A stretch of 64,000 nucleotides of DNA from Hexactinellida sp. DTS-2022 (taxonomy: Eukaryota; Porifera; Hexactinellida). Made by a program: the position numbers and the translations under genes. The stretch covers positions 2,852,001 to 2,916,000 of the forward strand of contig JAPNXP010000012.1 of NCBI GenBank assembly GCA_028753945.1. Direction: 5' to 3'. Below, piece after piece: positions 34,600-46,045 of the stretch. How positions within the stretch are numbered: position 1 is the stretch's first letter; each line of letters begins with the position of its first letter. The notes under the pieces were generated by a model that worked only from the letters and a program-made list of their open reading frames with translations, was not told where the DNA came from and did no database searches.

Positions 34600-35716
34600 T
34601 GTTTACATCTATGATGATGACTTCCAATTTGTTTCTGCTTCTATACATGCTATTGGCCGTATAGCCAGCAATATATCACAATTATCTGATGTATGTTTAT
34701 CTGGTCTTCTTGGTATGTTATCTTGCCCGGACCCAAACATTGCCGGTGAAAGTGTTGTTGTTATACAGAGGCTTCTCCAGTTAGGACCTGCCCTAAATAA
34801 GGATGTTATCATTCGATTGTCTAAAATGTTAGACAAGACAGAAAATAGTAGAGCGAGAGCCAGTATCTTGTGGATGATTGGTGAACATTGTGATAAGGTT
34901 CCGAAAATTGCTCCAGATGTCCTGAGAAAAGCTGCCAATTGGTTTTCTAGCGAATCTGAGAATGTTAAACTCCAATCCCTGAACCTGGCACTGAAACTAT
35001 ATTTTACCAATTCTAAAAATACCAGGTTATTATGTCAGTATGTCTTATCATTGGGTAGATATGACTTAAACTATGATATACGTGATAAAGCGCGATTTTT
35101 TAGGAATTTAATTTTCCCGCAAAATGATTTTGTCTTGCATAAATATGCTAAAAAGTTAATTATTTGTCCCAAGCCTGCTCCCATGTCGCGTTCACCTTAT
35201 AAAGATCGCGAACAGTGGCAAATAGGTTCACTGTCTCACTTTCTAAATCTGAAGGCTATTGGGTATAAGCCCCTACCTGATTTTCCAACCGTTGCACCTG
35301 ATCCTACGATTCGAGACTTTATAGACGATCGTTCTAGCAATGGTAATTTCGCCAAAGAATTTTCGAAAAGCCCAGATAAACATTATTTTTATTCTAGTGC
35401 AAGTGATTCAATTTCTGGATCCGATAATGACACAGAGAGAGATACTGAAAAAACTACTGATTCGAGTTCTTTGACGCAAAGTTCTGCCTCTTCTCTTTCA
35501 AGCTCAACTAGTTTGGATAGCTCAGACCAATCTATTGAAGATCAAGGTAACGATGCATCTAATACTTCATATTTAGAAGAACAATCTCACAACTTCCCTT
35601 CCCATCTTGAAGCGTTCAGCCAATTGACACTAGTTAATGAAAACAATGAATTTCAACAATCCTCACTTGATCAAAATATATTGATGCCAACCACTAATAC
35701 TGCATTTAGTTATTGA
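34600..35716 (+). CDS. AP3B: AP-3 adaptor complex, beta subunit (partial, 3' exon)
   Basis: After an acceptor TTATTTTTAG (34590-34599) the frame reads VYIYDDDFQFVSASIHAIGR, then GESVVVIQRLL, ASILWMIGEHCDKVPKIAPD, TNSKNTRLLCQYVLSLGRYD and YDIRDKARFFRNLIFP. This is the C-terminal half of the adaptin head of AP-3 beta, colinear with animal AP3B1/AP3B2. It goes on through GSLSHFLNLKAIGYKPLPDF and APDP into the acidic, Ser-rich hinge (35394-35545), then a stop at 35716. AP-3 sorts cargo from endosomes to lysosome-related organelles. Upstream head exons were not found in the window. The C-terminal ear is missing unless a donor such as AAG|GTAACG at 35545 leads to later exons. No frame damage in ~370 codons, so it is probably a live gene. 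Confidence 0.9.
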
Positions 35717-36276
35717 CAAAAAATTTGGAAACTAATTAATTCCAAATTGAATTGTGAAATCAAAAGTACCAATTTTCTATATATATGTTGAACAATTTCA
35801 TATTATGAATTTATATCTATGAATCTATTTATATATGTATAATTTTAGTTATTTAAACTAAAATTATACATACATTATTATACATTATTCCGTTGTACAT
35901 TATTCCGTTGTTGTCTTTGGAATTTGGTGATTTCAATATGATTATTAATTGAATTACACAACTATCATGTTATATTTGTGATAATACAATATTATTTGAA
36001 TTACGAAGATATTAGCTACACCTGTGTAGGGTTCTCTCCTCAAAAAAACAATAATATCTATATACGTGACCTTCGTTATATAAGGCCTTACTACTACTAC
36101 ACCGAACCATGGATTATTTAAAGGCCATTGATTATTAGCTGACATATCTTTATCTCAATAGCTAGTAATGACAGACCTGAGAAATGCATCATAATTGTAT
36201 AGGAAGTTAGGAACAGGATTTCAAGGCATACATAACACCCTTTAGAATTATGATATATCACCATTTGATCACTTAA

Positions 36277-36392
36277 CCCTCGGATGTCTTGGGGTAAAAG
36301 GTATAAATAGAAAAACCCCATTTTCACTTTCACTTTCAATTGAAATTCAATTAACTTTCAGTTTCAATTTTACATTCCTAGCCAGACGAGGG
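36277..36392. mobile_element. TTAA-flanked miniature element, copy 1
   Basis: CCCTCGGATGTCTTGGGG at the left and inverted CCAGACGAGGG at the right, with TTAA on both sides (36273-36276, 36393-36396). 116 bp. A TTAA duplication is typical of piggyBac and Kolobok elements. Confidence 0.75.
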
Positions 36393-36598
36393 TTAATCGC
36401 AATTTTTCGTGGGAATTACCGCGTTTTTATAGCCTGCTTTTAACATAGTTAAACGCGTTATAAATGTTCAAATTTGGGATATTAGGATGTCCATAACTAG
36501 TTGAAAGAAACATCGAAATTATAAATGGAATGTTGACACATTGCTTGGTTGCCAGGGAAATGCATATTTCTTAAAATGAGCCATAACTCAAAACTACC

Positions 36599-36932
36599 TT
36601 ATTATAGGAAATTAACGCGCCATATAATTAACGCGAATTGGAGCTTAACATTTTCAAATACATTAAATTAACGCGAATATATTTTATCAAAAAATTTCAT
36701 GATTATTAATCTCCTGATTGAATACTATTATTGTGCCCTAATAGGCTTCCAATCTACTTGATAGACATGATATATCCTTTCAAACTAGTTGCACATCTGA
36801 AAATATGTAGCTCGGAAGTTTGTCATCCATTATACTTTTGCTAAATACGTAGCAGGAAATTAAGGTCATGGAAATTAACGCGATTTGGAGAAATTCGCGT
36901 CAATTTCATGGCACGTTAATTTCCTATACTAA
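36599..36932. mobile_element. inverted-repeat element (GGAAATTAACGCG ends)
   Basis: TATAGGAAATTAACGCG faces the inverse CACGTTAATTTCCTATA. It interrupts sequence that is continuous in the related foldback elements at 47.9 and 60.5 kb. No frame. Confidence 0.55.
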
Positions 36933-37072
36933 TTTATCTATTTTATGTAAACTATCTAGTACTAATCTATCCGAAATTGGTAACTTCCTATTCGTTGATA
37001 ATACATTTTCTAGGCCTAACTTCAATAATCTTTGAGATAATGAGATTATTAGCACATAATTAATTAATTTAA

Positions 37073-37176
37073 CCCACGTCTGGCTAGGAATGTAAAATTG
37101 AAACTGAAAGTTAATTGAAGTGAAAGTGAAAGTGGGGTTTTCTATTTATACCTTTTACCCCAAGACATCCGAGGGG
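37073..37176. mobile_element. TTAA-family miniature element, copy 2 (inverted)
   Basis: CCCACGTCTGGCTAGG after TTAA, ending CCAAGACATCCGAGGG. It is the inverse of 36277-36392 and sits in the opposite arm of foldback element A. The right TTAA has mutated. Confidence 0.6.
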
Positions 37177-38429
37177 GTACACTCATTACTCAAAGATTAC
37201 TGAAGTTAGGCCTAGAAATGTATCATCACTGAATGGGAAGTTACCTATTGCGGTTAGATTAGTACTAGCATAGTTTAGATAAAATAGATAGTTTTTGAGA
37301 TAAGGCTCATTTTAAGAAATATACATTTCCCTGGCAACCGAGGAATGTGTCAACATTCCATTTACATTTTCGATATATTTTATTCAACTAGTTATGGACA
37401 TCCTCATGTTCCAATTTTGAACATTTTAAAGCGTTTAATCCCTAAGATGGCATGGGGTTTTAGACGAGTGTGAAGTTTGCGCAGTATTCAACTGAGCACA
37501 GATCAAAATTAAAGTTGAGGCCCTTCCCATTATTGGATTTGGATAAAAATTACACATATTAAAGAGGTGTTTATGGTTTGGATTTAAAAAATATATTTTT
37601 TATTTTTTTCTATTTATATTTTACATCATGAGTGAGCATTAAAAAACCTTTTTTTGACAACATTTTTTGGAAATTGAATTCAAAACTTTGCATACATCTT
37701 TGTGACTATGGGACGTTTCTTATGCCAAAATATTTCAAAAAAATATCAACATTCCTATGAGATATAGCTTGGCAAAGTTGAACATGTGTTTACTTCAGAT
37801 TATATACTATTTCTTTTATTAACGAGTGAACAGCACAAGAGTTTTACTGGTAATATTATTCATCTATTTGGTGATAATTCAATAATGGTTTATTATAGTT
37901 TTGCCTTTCGATATATATTCACGATTATCATTTATACTTATACAGGCTAGTTCTCTTATTTTATGCTCAACATGTATAACGCATTCAAAACTCAAATTAT
38001 TATTTACTGCTATTTCATACAAAGACAACTGATTTTTAATACACAATACCTCACAGACAATACCTCGTACAGAATAAACATATAATATTAACTTTGGTAT
38101 GTAAGATAGGTGTATTTGATGACAGAAGTGGAGAGAGAGAGTATATGAATTTCTTGTTTGATGTACATCACGAATTGGTTGGCGTAGATAATCAGGTCCG
38201 GATTTGGATTGTGCGGGGTCCGCGGCATATTTTTCCGCTCGGGGCCCCTTGATCATATTGCAAACGATTAAAATTGGCTTCCTTTGTCCACGGAAAACTG
38301 ATTTTTGGTTGGATCGATCATGGAGTGCTAGGGCAAATATTGTCTACTCATAATATATTTAAGATTAAACGCACTTCCTTCTGTCCCCCATGCCATTAAC
38401 ATTTCACATGTGTGTTTACGAAATTAAAA

Positions 38430-39120
38430 CTCCATTATTGTATGTGGGTATGTTTGTCCGGTTTTTATTAATGTGATAGGAGACCAGAAACCGCACTTAT
38501 AATTGAGATAGAGGCTAGCTTCCAAATAGTCATATAGGGTAAACAAGTATGCTGATTCCGGATTTCGCATTAAAAAATTTATTATATCAATACTTATTGT
38601 TGTTGTGTTTAATAAAGTAAACAAATTGCTGAAAATTCAAAATGAACCAGGAGACTGGCTTCCAGTTGGTGTAATAGGTGAACGAGTGAGTATGCTGATT
38701 CCGATTCTCGCATTAAAAAAATTCAATATTAATATTTCTTGTTGTTGTTGACAAAATATGTAAACAAATGGGTTAAATTTAAAATTATGGAGTCATATAA
38801 TGATTAGTCTAGTGAGGGGTAAGGCCGCGTAGCGGCCGTTGACTTGATGTGTGTAGCACCTATCAGGCACGTAGCTAGAGTATGTAATTCAGGGGGGCAA
38901 GTTTTAAGTTGGGGGGGCAAGTGCAGGGAGTCGGGGGGGCAAGTGGGGGACGAATCACTCTATTTACTATAACGAACACTTCCTAATTCTCTTGGGAGGG
39001 GAGGCGAGAAGTACTTTTGGGGGGGCAGTCGCCCCCCCTCGCCCCCCCGTAGCTACGTGCCTGGCACCTATCCGTCGCAATGCTACCAAGACCGAAGGGC
39101 TCCTATTTACGAATAAGGAA
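38430..39120 (-). repeat. LINE/SINE-like composite repeat, inverse copy
   Basis: Inverse of the 7250-7560 and 15950-16140 family (TTGTCCGG, GAAACCGCA, TGAGATAGAGGC), with a ~150 bp internal tandem duplication (38530-38650 versus 38690-38775). The GAGCCCTTCGGT block is split by the insertion at 38868-39064. Confidence 0.45.
38868..39064. mobile_element. G-rich miniature element (GGCACGTAGCTA ends)
   Basis: AGGCACGTAGCTAGAG at the left and the inverse CGTAGCTACGTGCCT at the right. Interior runs of GGGGGGGCAAGT. It interrupts the GC-rich block whose continuous form is seen at 8575-8640. Possible short duplicated CACCTAT-like sequence at the flanks; superfamily not assigned. Confidence 0.65.
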
Positions 39121-39606
39121 ATATACATCTGAATTTAGTCTGAAATTCAATACAGAGCCGAGGCACGTGATTGGAACCTGTCTGGCAAGGGAGTTTTAGA
39201 GCGAGTGTAGCGAGTGATTTATTTGGGGATTTGGGGGCTTGCCCCCCGATTTTTAAAAAAAACTTTATACTTGTTAAATTCTCAGGTCAATTAGTAGAAT
39301 TTGGATTAATTATTAAAATTAGTAAATAATTATGACCCAAGTACATTTAGTCGAAAATTCAAAGAATTAGGTCACGTTGGTATGGTAATTGCTTCATTGC
39401 GCGGGACAAAGAGATTATATAGTAATACTTAAAGTCTTAAACTATGGCACATGACATAAAGTAGGTACATCGAATTTGAACTTTTTTTTCAAAAAAAGAA
39501 TCTACCCATCGGAGGGTCCCAAGCGCGGGGTAACGAAAGTGCGGGGCCCCCGGCATATGCCGCATCTGCCGTAGGGTAAATCCGGGCCTGCGTGGATTAG
39601 ACCTCT

Positions 39607-39925
39607 ACGTCGCGTCATAGGCGTAGAACCCGCGGGTTCTTGCGGGCCAAAGGATCTGAATATTTTGGGACGTGCGGGTTCGGGTCACTGATTTTTTTGC
39701 AGGTTGGTGTGGGTTAGCGTGGATTAGTTGCAAGAGAATTACTTCAGAGGAATTTGGAGTCACTGAATCAAGTATATTACTATTTTAATTGAGCACCATC
39801 TAGGTTTTGAATTACTATAATACTCAACGTAATACCTGCGGTTGCGGTTTGGTTATTGTGAACTATATGCGGGTTTATTTGGTTATTGCACTGTTTTGCG
39901 GGGCAGCAAACGCATACGACCCGCG
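39607..39925. repeat. GC-rich repeat, possible hAT-like element end
   Basis: Starts CATAGGCGTAGAACCCGCGG, sharing CATAGGCGTA with the delimited elements at 48255 and 55341. It goes on with GTGCGGGTTCGGGT and GCGGGTTTATTTGG and ends around ACGACCCGCGC. No matching right end. Confidence 0.35.
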
Positions 39926-40214
39926 CTGAGGACTAGTGTAGATTTGAGGATCTAGTGTCTTGTTTGGGGGAAAATTTATCAATCTATACCAAGTCTCATT
40001 GTTTGAGTAGATAATCATGGGATGGCTATCTGTTAATGTTGTCTATACATGTTAATGATAATGCTTCTGTGTGTCTTGTTTCCATAATATTCCAGTCTGA
40101 AGATTAATGATTTTAAGGTGGTGCATTATTCAATATTATTAATGTAAATAGTTATGAAGATATCTTTTTTTCGTTTGAAGCTTGAATGGTATTTAACATG
40201 AAGAGAAGTATTAC

Positions 40215-40530
40215 TTGTAAATTTAGGATAGAGAAAAATTGGTGATTGATGGAAAGGGTTTTTTTGATGAGATGAATAGTTTGAAGAATAATCCATCTTC
40301 TATGGAAGATGCACTATAAGCTGTGGAGGTGTTTAACAGAGAGATAATTATTATATTAAGGATTAAGGAGAATTGTTGATTGATGAAATGGGTTTGCATG
40401 AGCTGAAAATCGATGTTGTTTATAGTAAATAAAATATAAGCTGGACAGGTGTTTAACAGAAAGAGAACTATTATATTAAAGATTGTATGGAATTGTTGAT
40501 TGATGAAATGTGTTTTTGATAAGATGAATA
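40215..40530. repeat. ~120 bp imperfect tandem repeat
   Basis: Units containing AATTGTTGATTGATGAAATG and GGTGTTTAACAGA-GAGA recur about 2.5 times. The minus-strand frame across it (40627-40223) is a product of the repeat and not a gene. Confidence 0.6.
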
Positions 40531-40822
40531 GTTTGAAGAACTTGTGCCAGAATTGGCACCTGGCAGAGACAGTTATGCCAATGAATGTATATTGGCTAAA
40601 ATGACTTGAGATCAAAACTATCTCCACAAATTATGATAAATATTATTAAATACGATTGTTCCTTAATGAGAGGTCCATCTGTATGGTTAAGTGACATTTG
40701 GGTCACAAAAGGGTGTTCCTTGTTCACTGTAGGGAGGTGTTCCTTAATGGGAGGTAGGTATCAATGTTAAAGCATTGTAGAAAATCGGGACTAAAGAAAA
40801 GTGTCCCCTAAGCAGAGTTGTT

Positions 40823-41324
40823 CAGGGGGGGGGGGGTCAATCTTAAGAATACTAACCCATAGGTGACTTCATGGAAAAATATATTTTTGGGGCATACCCA
40901 CCCACCCCCTCTCACGAAGTACTAAGTACTTAACGAATTTATTGCTTTTGGACCCCTACACCCATTCAGTATTTGCCACAAGTGACACTCTGGAGTTGTC
41001 ACCTGTGTCAGATTAGCATAGATTGATACGAAGTTAATTACATCTGGTCCCTGAAGTCTCCTATGCTGTCCTATGAGCATTTTTACCCAAGACACACTTT
41101 TTTTAAAAAAATTACAATTTTAATTAGTCAGCAATTATCACCTTTAGGTGTGATAAAATTAAACAAAATTACCCTTGGTGTAAATTCTTGATAATTTGCT
41201 GCAAAATTTCGCAATAATATTGATTCGTACCCTCCATGAAGTACCAGGTAATTCATGAAATATTTTTTTAATGGGACCCACCACCTGGCTATGGGTCAAG
41301 TATCTGTCGATTGACCCCCCCTTG
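40823..41324. mobile_element. 502 bp miniature element with 7-bp TSD, copy 2
   Basis: Near-identical to 16171-16669 in inverse orientation. AGTTGTT flanks it on both sides (40816-40822, 41325-41331). It interrupts an older repeat whose end CTAATGGAGGTTTTACTGTG (41353-41372) resembles a pogo-like terminus. Confidence 0.85.
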
Positions 41325-41838
41325 AGTTGTTCCTTAATCGGAGGTGTTCCCTAATGGAGGTTTTACTGTGGTTATAATACACTTTTCAGCTCTATCATTG
41401 CTAATTATAGGAATAAAGATCAATTCTCCATTTTTCAATGCACTTTAAGTAATCCATGGTACACAAATTTTTCGCTTAGCACTCAGGCCTTTTATATCGG
41501 AGGTCACGCCTACAGGTACAAATTTACAATCGACAGAAATCCGTTTATAATCAAAATATTATTATGGCTGAATCCCCAAATTTATACGAAAATTAGTTTT
41601 GGATCTCCTGTTCGGGTAGCGAGGGTGTACTGTAATACCATTTGAAGTTCTCAAATGTATATAGGGCTGTGACAGTCGATTTAAATTGGTCAGGTTGAAA
41701 TAGTACTAACTGTATTTATGTATAGTGAGGTTCGCGTGATAGCAAACGGCATTTGCTAGTTAATAGGGTATATTCTACTATAGGAACAGAATTAAGAATA
41801 TATGCTCGCTTGTGAATGAAAATAAATTGCTAATAGAG

Positions 41839-41914
41839 CTGTTACGAAATATTCAGTCCGGGGTAAATGGTCCGGCCGGACCAAATTTACCCCGGACTGA
41901 ATATTTCGTAACAG
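41839..41914. mobile_element. 76 bp nearly perfect palindrome
   Basis: CTGTTACGAAATATTCAGTC and its inverse flank a GGTCCGGCCGGACC centre. Ends CTGTTACG resemble the CTGTTGCG ends of the TA-flanked elements at 51082 and 51623. Confidence 0.7.
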
Positions 41915-42210
41915 TACCTCGGATAAGACGCACCAATTTATATTCCCAAGTAAACAAAATGTATGTATTTTTATTTGGTTAGTACGTACTCTAGAAAAGT
42001 ATCAGCAGAACTCAGTTATTATTTGGTTTAAGTGAGCATGTGACAACTAAAATACTTTAATCATATCGTTAAGTATGTTATATACTTGTATACCATACAT
42101 CGTATTCATTTCATTGAACAAGTCAGTATTTCGACTTGTGGATTATGCATACGGATAAGACGTACTTTTTCTTGTCTCCCAAGGTAGTACGTCTTAATCG
42201 AGTTCTACTG
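41912..42210. mobile_element. pogo-like miniature element
   Basis: CAGTACCTCGGATAAGACG at the left and inverted CGTCTTAATCGAGTTCTACT-G at the right, followed by TA. The left end is slightly damaged where it meets the palindrome at 41839-41914. Confidence 0.5.
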
Positions 42211-42294
42211 TATCACATAATTGTATCTCACAATACAAGTACAATAACAATATTATTAAACAAAAAATGTTTTGAGTATGAAAAAAGTCCTCTT

Positions 42295-42455
42295 TTGACA
42301 TAGTAGACCTGGACACCCTGATCCGCACTGTTAATTATGCGTAAGCCAGCCAATTGAAAAAGTCTAAAAAAGGCGGTCTTTTCCCGGGAAAAACATTTTT
42401 TTCACCTGCCCGGTCTTTTCTAGAAAAAGGCGATTTTTTCCCGAACACTACCCTA
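42295..42455. mobile_element. partial copy of the GGAAAAGACC hAT-like element
   Basis: GGCGGTCTTTTCCCGGGAAA and CCCGGTCTTTTCTAGAAAAA match the delimited element at 53027-53611. Ends incomplete. Confidence 0.45.
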
Positions 42456-42589
42456 CTTAATTATTTACTGAGTCAGTTTTTAATTAGTGATTATATATAA
42501 TTAAATAAGTTAGACTGTTAGAGTATCATAAGAAGATTATGATGATGATGATGCTTCAACATATGTTTATCTAAGTATTAGTGTAGTTT

Positions 42590-43320
42590 GGAAGAGGGTT
42601 CTAAAAAATGAGTGTAAAAATTAAGGCCCCTTAATTTTGGTCATTCATATCTACTCGCCATATTTTTTTTTCGTCCGAGCTCCAATTGATTTACTAGCCT
42701 TAATTTTTTCAGAATTCCTCCTATAGGTTTACTCGCCTTAGTTTGTTTTTCGATCCTACCCCAATTGGTTTACTCGCCTTACTTTTTTTTCGGTCATACC
42801 CAAATTGGTTTACTCGCCTTACTTTTTTTCAGTCACAGCCCAATTGCTTTACTCATCATATAACAAACCTTTAATCCATTTAAGTATGAATAAATGTTGA
42901 ATAGCCACAATTTTTCAAATTATACTTTGCACAATTACTGTTTACTATATGTAAAAACACCATTATTAGCTTTTTCCTTATTAGAGATTTTTAATAAAAT
43001 ATTACACCTTTGCCACTAATTGGATTAATTAATTAATTAAGACTTCAAAAAAGCACTTGTTTCGAATATCAATTGTTCACCAAATATTTACACGCCTTAA
43101 ATTTACTTTCCTTAAGTTTTACACGCCTTACTTTTTCCATCTAATAAATTTATTATCTAGCCATAATTTTTTTCTGGCACCCAATGGATAATTTTACTCG
43201 CCTTAATTTTTATATTTCGCTTTTTTCATTTATCATATTTGCCATACTATTTTTTCTTAAATTAAAAAAAAACAAGGCTTATGGCGAGTAAAAAAATTAA
43301 GGCGTGTAAACCCTGAGTTG
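42590..43320. repeat. degenerate 'TTTACTCGCCTTA' repeat region
   Basis: The phrase TACTCGCCTTA (or ACACGCCTTA) with a T-rich spacer recurs about eight times between 42660 and 43205, with a ~40 bp period at 42720-42850. At 43277 the inverse GGCGAGTAAAAAAATTAAGG closes the region, so it may be one inverted-repeat element. Confidence 0.5.
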
Positions 43321-43817
43321 GAATATGTGATCCTTGACTTTGGTGGCTCTTCGCTAGTTTGACCACATCTGATTCTAACTGAGTCAGTAAGAGTCGGAAC
43401 TCGCCTTTTGTGGATATTTCCAGTATTTCTTTGTTTTGTGAGGAGAGTAATTACTGCAGAATGCATTGTATCCACATTGGGTGAATATGACATTACATTC
43501 GATATTATTCTGTAACTAGATGAATTCCTATTGCAATTGCAAGTCCGAAGTTTTTATGTTAGTTGCAAATGGATATACTGTATAACTAAATTGGGGATAA
43601 CTAGTTCTGTCAAATATTTGACCCGAATCATATCTTCTCGTAGGGTATTGATATGCGAACAGTAAATTTGATGTTTTCTTCTGTAATGCTGATATTCTTT
43701 GCCATATCCAGTTCACGCAGACGTAGTAAGTGCCAAAGTTCACGACAAGCAATATTTTGTCGGAACAAGGTTAATTTACTTAGGAGTGATAGGACAATGC
43801 CCTTTCCTTAAATAGAG

Positions 43818-43950
43818 GGTACAACTATAGTATTGTACCGGAATATTATGTGCATATCGAAAGACTCGTCTTTTTTAGTGTGTATTATGGTTCATTAAGA
43901 AAGAATAGTCTTTATAAAGTGTGTATCCGGTACAATTCTATAGTTGTACC
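43818..43950. mobile_element. 133 bp miniature element with 8-bp TSD
   Basis: GGTACAACTATAG at the left, inverted CTATAGTTGTACC at the right, and exact TSD AAATAGAG (43810-43817, 43951-43958). Confidence 0.85.
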
Positions 43951-43989
43951 AAATAGAGTAGTATTATTCCCTTGTAGATATATTCACTT

Positions 43990-44335
43990 TATTTTCTTGC
44001 ATATGGCAGCTAGGTAAGCAACATCAATCCTTAGCTGTTTAAACTTTTCTGCCAAAGTTGAATCCTGTTCTTCAAGTAACTGTACAATAGAATCAAGTTG
44101 ATGGAACCGTTTCAAACAATTACCTTTAGAAAGCTACCTAACTTCAGTGTGAAGGAGGCGCTTGTAATTTCGTCATCGTTGTCACAAAGATGCTGAAAGT
44201 TGCGATCATTCAGTGCAGTACATTCAATTTTATTATTTTCGTTGCAGTAATCAGGATTTGCAGATTGGTAAACATCAACTGTTAAGTGCAGAGCGATCAA
44301 ATGCTGACGATGTATGCCACGATTAATGGTAAATG
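43990..44335 (-). pseudogene. coding remnant, possibly the C-terminal part of a KDZ-like transposase
   Basis: Minus strand reads INRGIHRQHLIALHLTVDVY then NPDYCNENNKIECTALNDRN and, after a one-base shift near 44115, GNCLKRFHQLDSIVQLLEEQ and AYLAAICKKIK. An 'R.HR..LI.L' block followed by a coiled-coil-like tail is reminiscent of the end of KDZ transposases. The match is weak, and it could be another element or an exon remnant. Confidence 0.25.
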
Positions 44336-44548
44336 TACCTATAGGTACAGCTCATTTGACATGAGCTATGAATCTACCATATTGTCCAATCAATTAATTA
44401 AGGTGCTCCATCAGTAGTACCACATGAGATAATATTTCCCAATGTTATGCTCTTCTGTTCACAAATTGCGTAACGGCTGCAAATATTGACTGTATCTGTT
44501 TCTAATGGCTAGGGGAAGAACATACTTTCTTTTATACACCGTCGCGGA

Positions 44549-44697
44549 CAGGGCCGGCGGAAGCTCGTGAGAGGTGGGGCGGCCTTGTATTATGACAGAA
44601 AAAGTGGGGCGGCCCAGGCCTAGGCCCCACTTTTTGGCCTTGTATTATGACAAAAAAAAGTGGGGCGGCCCAGGCCGCCCCTCTTCTGCCAACCCTA
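44549..44697. mobile_element. 149 bp hAT-like miniature element
   Basis: CAGGGCCGGCGGAAG at the left and inverted CTTCTGCCAACCCTA at the right, with exact 8-bp TSD GTCGCGGA (44541-44548, 44698-44705). The interior holds a GTGGGGCGGCC block three times. Confidence 0.9.
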
Positions 44698-44959
44698 GTC
44701 GCGGATATATCGCATATACGTCATAAGTCAAGCTTCGTCATCACGCAAGGTTGATTCATCAAGCTGAAGAGCGAATTCTGTCGTTTGTAAAACTTCACAA
44801 AGCTGTTCAACATTTAAAGCTATCTAATTGATCCTCCTAAAACTTAGCTAAGTATTACTTAAATGGAATTTTGATTTAATTGGGCAATTAATGTAGACCT
44901 AGCTGGTTTCGGGGACCTGTCATTTTATTAATTAACCAATAGTAATATTATTCGTATTC

Positions 44960-45110
44960 GCCGGCACACGTAAGGTGGGGCTTGTAGGGGTTTATTTTTG
45001 GGGAGCCCGCTCAAAAATCAAAATACTCGTCACTTATTTTTGAGATGCCCTCTCTATTTGGGGGTGCAAAGTATTAATTTATTGTAATTATCGGGTGAGT
45101 CCCCCAAAAT
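44960..45110. repeat. repeat shared with 55862-55995
   Basis: GGGGTTTATTTTTGGGG and CCCTCTCTATTTGGGGGTGC occur inverted at 55870-55975. Terminal repeats were not resolved. Confidence 0.4.
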
Positions 45111-46045
45111 CGATTTAATGTTTAATAACTGGAATATTTTGGGCAGTCTTCTCCCTTGGTGATTTATTATTATGAAGTACATTATATACAGAAGTCATAT
45201 GCACGCCCAAATTTGCGGTGGTTCCCTTAAAAATTTTACGTATAAGAGAAAATAGTTACACTGTATTTGGTTATTCACCAGTTTTACTAACTGGCGTTTT
45301 TAGTGAATTACAATTAGGGCTTACAATCCCGGGCTATTTTTGTAATCCCGGGATTTCGGGATTGACTTTTAGCTAATCCCGGGATCCGGGGAATGAACAA
45401 TAATTATTACAAACATACAAGTAAATGATTGAAATATTTTATTGAATTAAGTTAAGATTTGAAGCAACTACGCATAACATATACTTATAAAATACGTATA
45501 ATAATGATCTTGACCTATATCATTTATTATCTATATTTAACTTATTAATTCTAATGAAACATGAAGTGTTCAAAGTTTTATCGCTCAATCCAGTCCTAAA
45601 CCTGTTACAAAAATATGCACAGGAAGAGAATATTCTCCGAAGTTGGAGGTGCTGTAAGCAACATTTCCAAACTTTCACCACTTTACGGACTTTATTCACT
45701 AGTACATTAATATCAATACTTAACTGTTGGTATTTTCCTGTTCTATACCACCAGTACCTATTACAGTTAAACAATATGTATCCTCTCATCAAAAACTTGC
45801 TCTTCTTAATATTCACTTGAATAAATATAAATTTCTTGCATGCTACTGGATTGTTTCTTATAAAATAGGTCTTGTATTACAAGCTGAAGCCCGTGGGCGT
45901 AGCATAATTGTTGAAGTGACAAGTGGTGAAAACGAATTGGTTTGTTCAAATGGAATTAGAAAGTACATCCTTTGTGGTAGGAGGTAAAACAGCATTGATA
46001 AGAATGAGAATGGTTTCATAATGCTAAGTCAAGTTGATTATACTC

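Larger units (their letters stand above)
36066..37440. mobile_element. P-type-related foldback element A, with insertions
   Basis: Outer left end CGTGACCTTCGTTATATAAG matches the end of the P-type element at 48159. Arms with TTAAACGCGTTATAAATGTT and GGAATGTTGACACATT appear near 36450-36560 and, inverted, at 37330-37430. Two TTAA-family elements and one further inverted-repeat element are inserted. The outer right end is lost. No coding capacity. Confidence 0.55.
38194..39592. mobile_element. hAT-like element with nested insertions
   Basis: CAGGTCCGGATTTGG (38194) and the inverted AAATCCGGGCCTG (39592), each followed inward by GTGCGGGG...CCGCGGCAT-like sequence (38215-38245; 39536-39560). TSD is not convincing. 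Inside lie a LINE/SINE-like repeat (38430-38830) and another miniature element (38868-39064). Confidence 0.4.

Noticed and set aside
34609-35010. 133-codon minus-strand frame
   Set aside because: Antisense shadow of the AP-3 beta exon.
37463-37500. Solo end of the 7.1 kb MULE-like element
   Set aside because: Only about 13 bases (ACGAGTGTGAAGTT) match; likely chance.
40223-40627. 134-codon hydrophobic minus-strand frame
   Set aside because: Produced by a ~120 bp imperfect tandem repeat; no start context or family.
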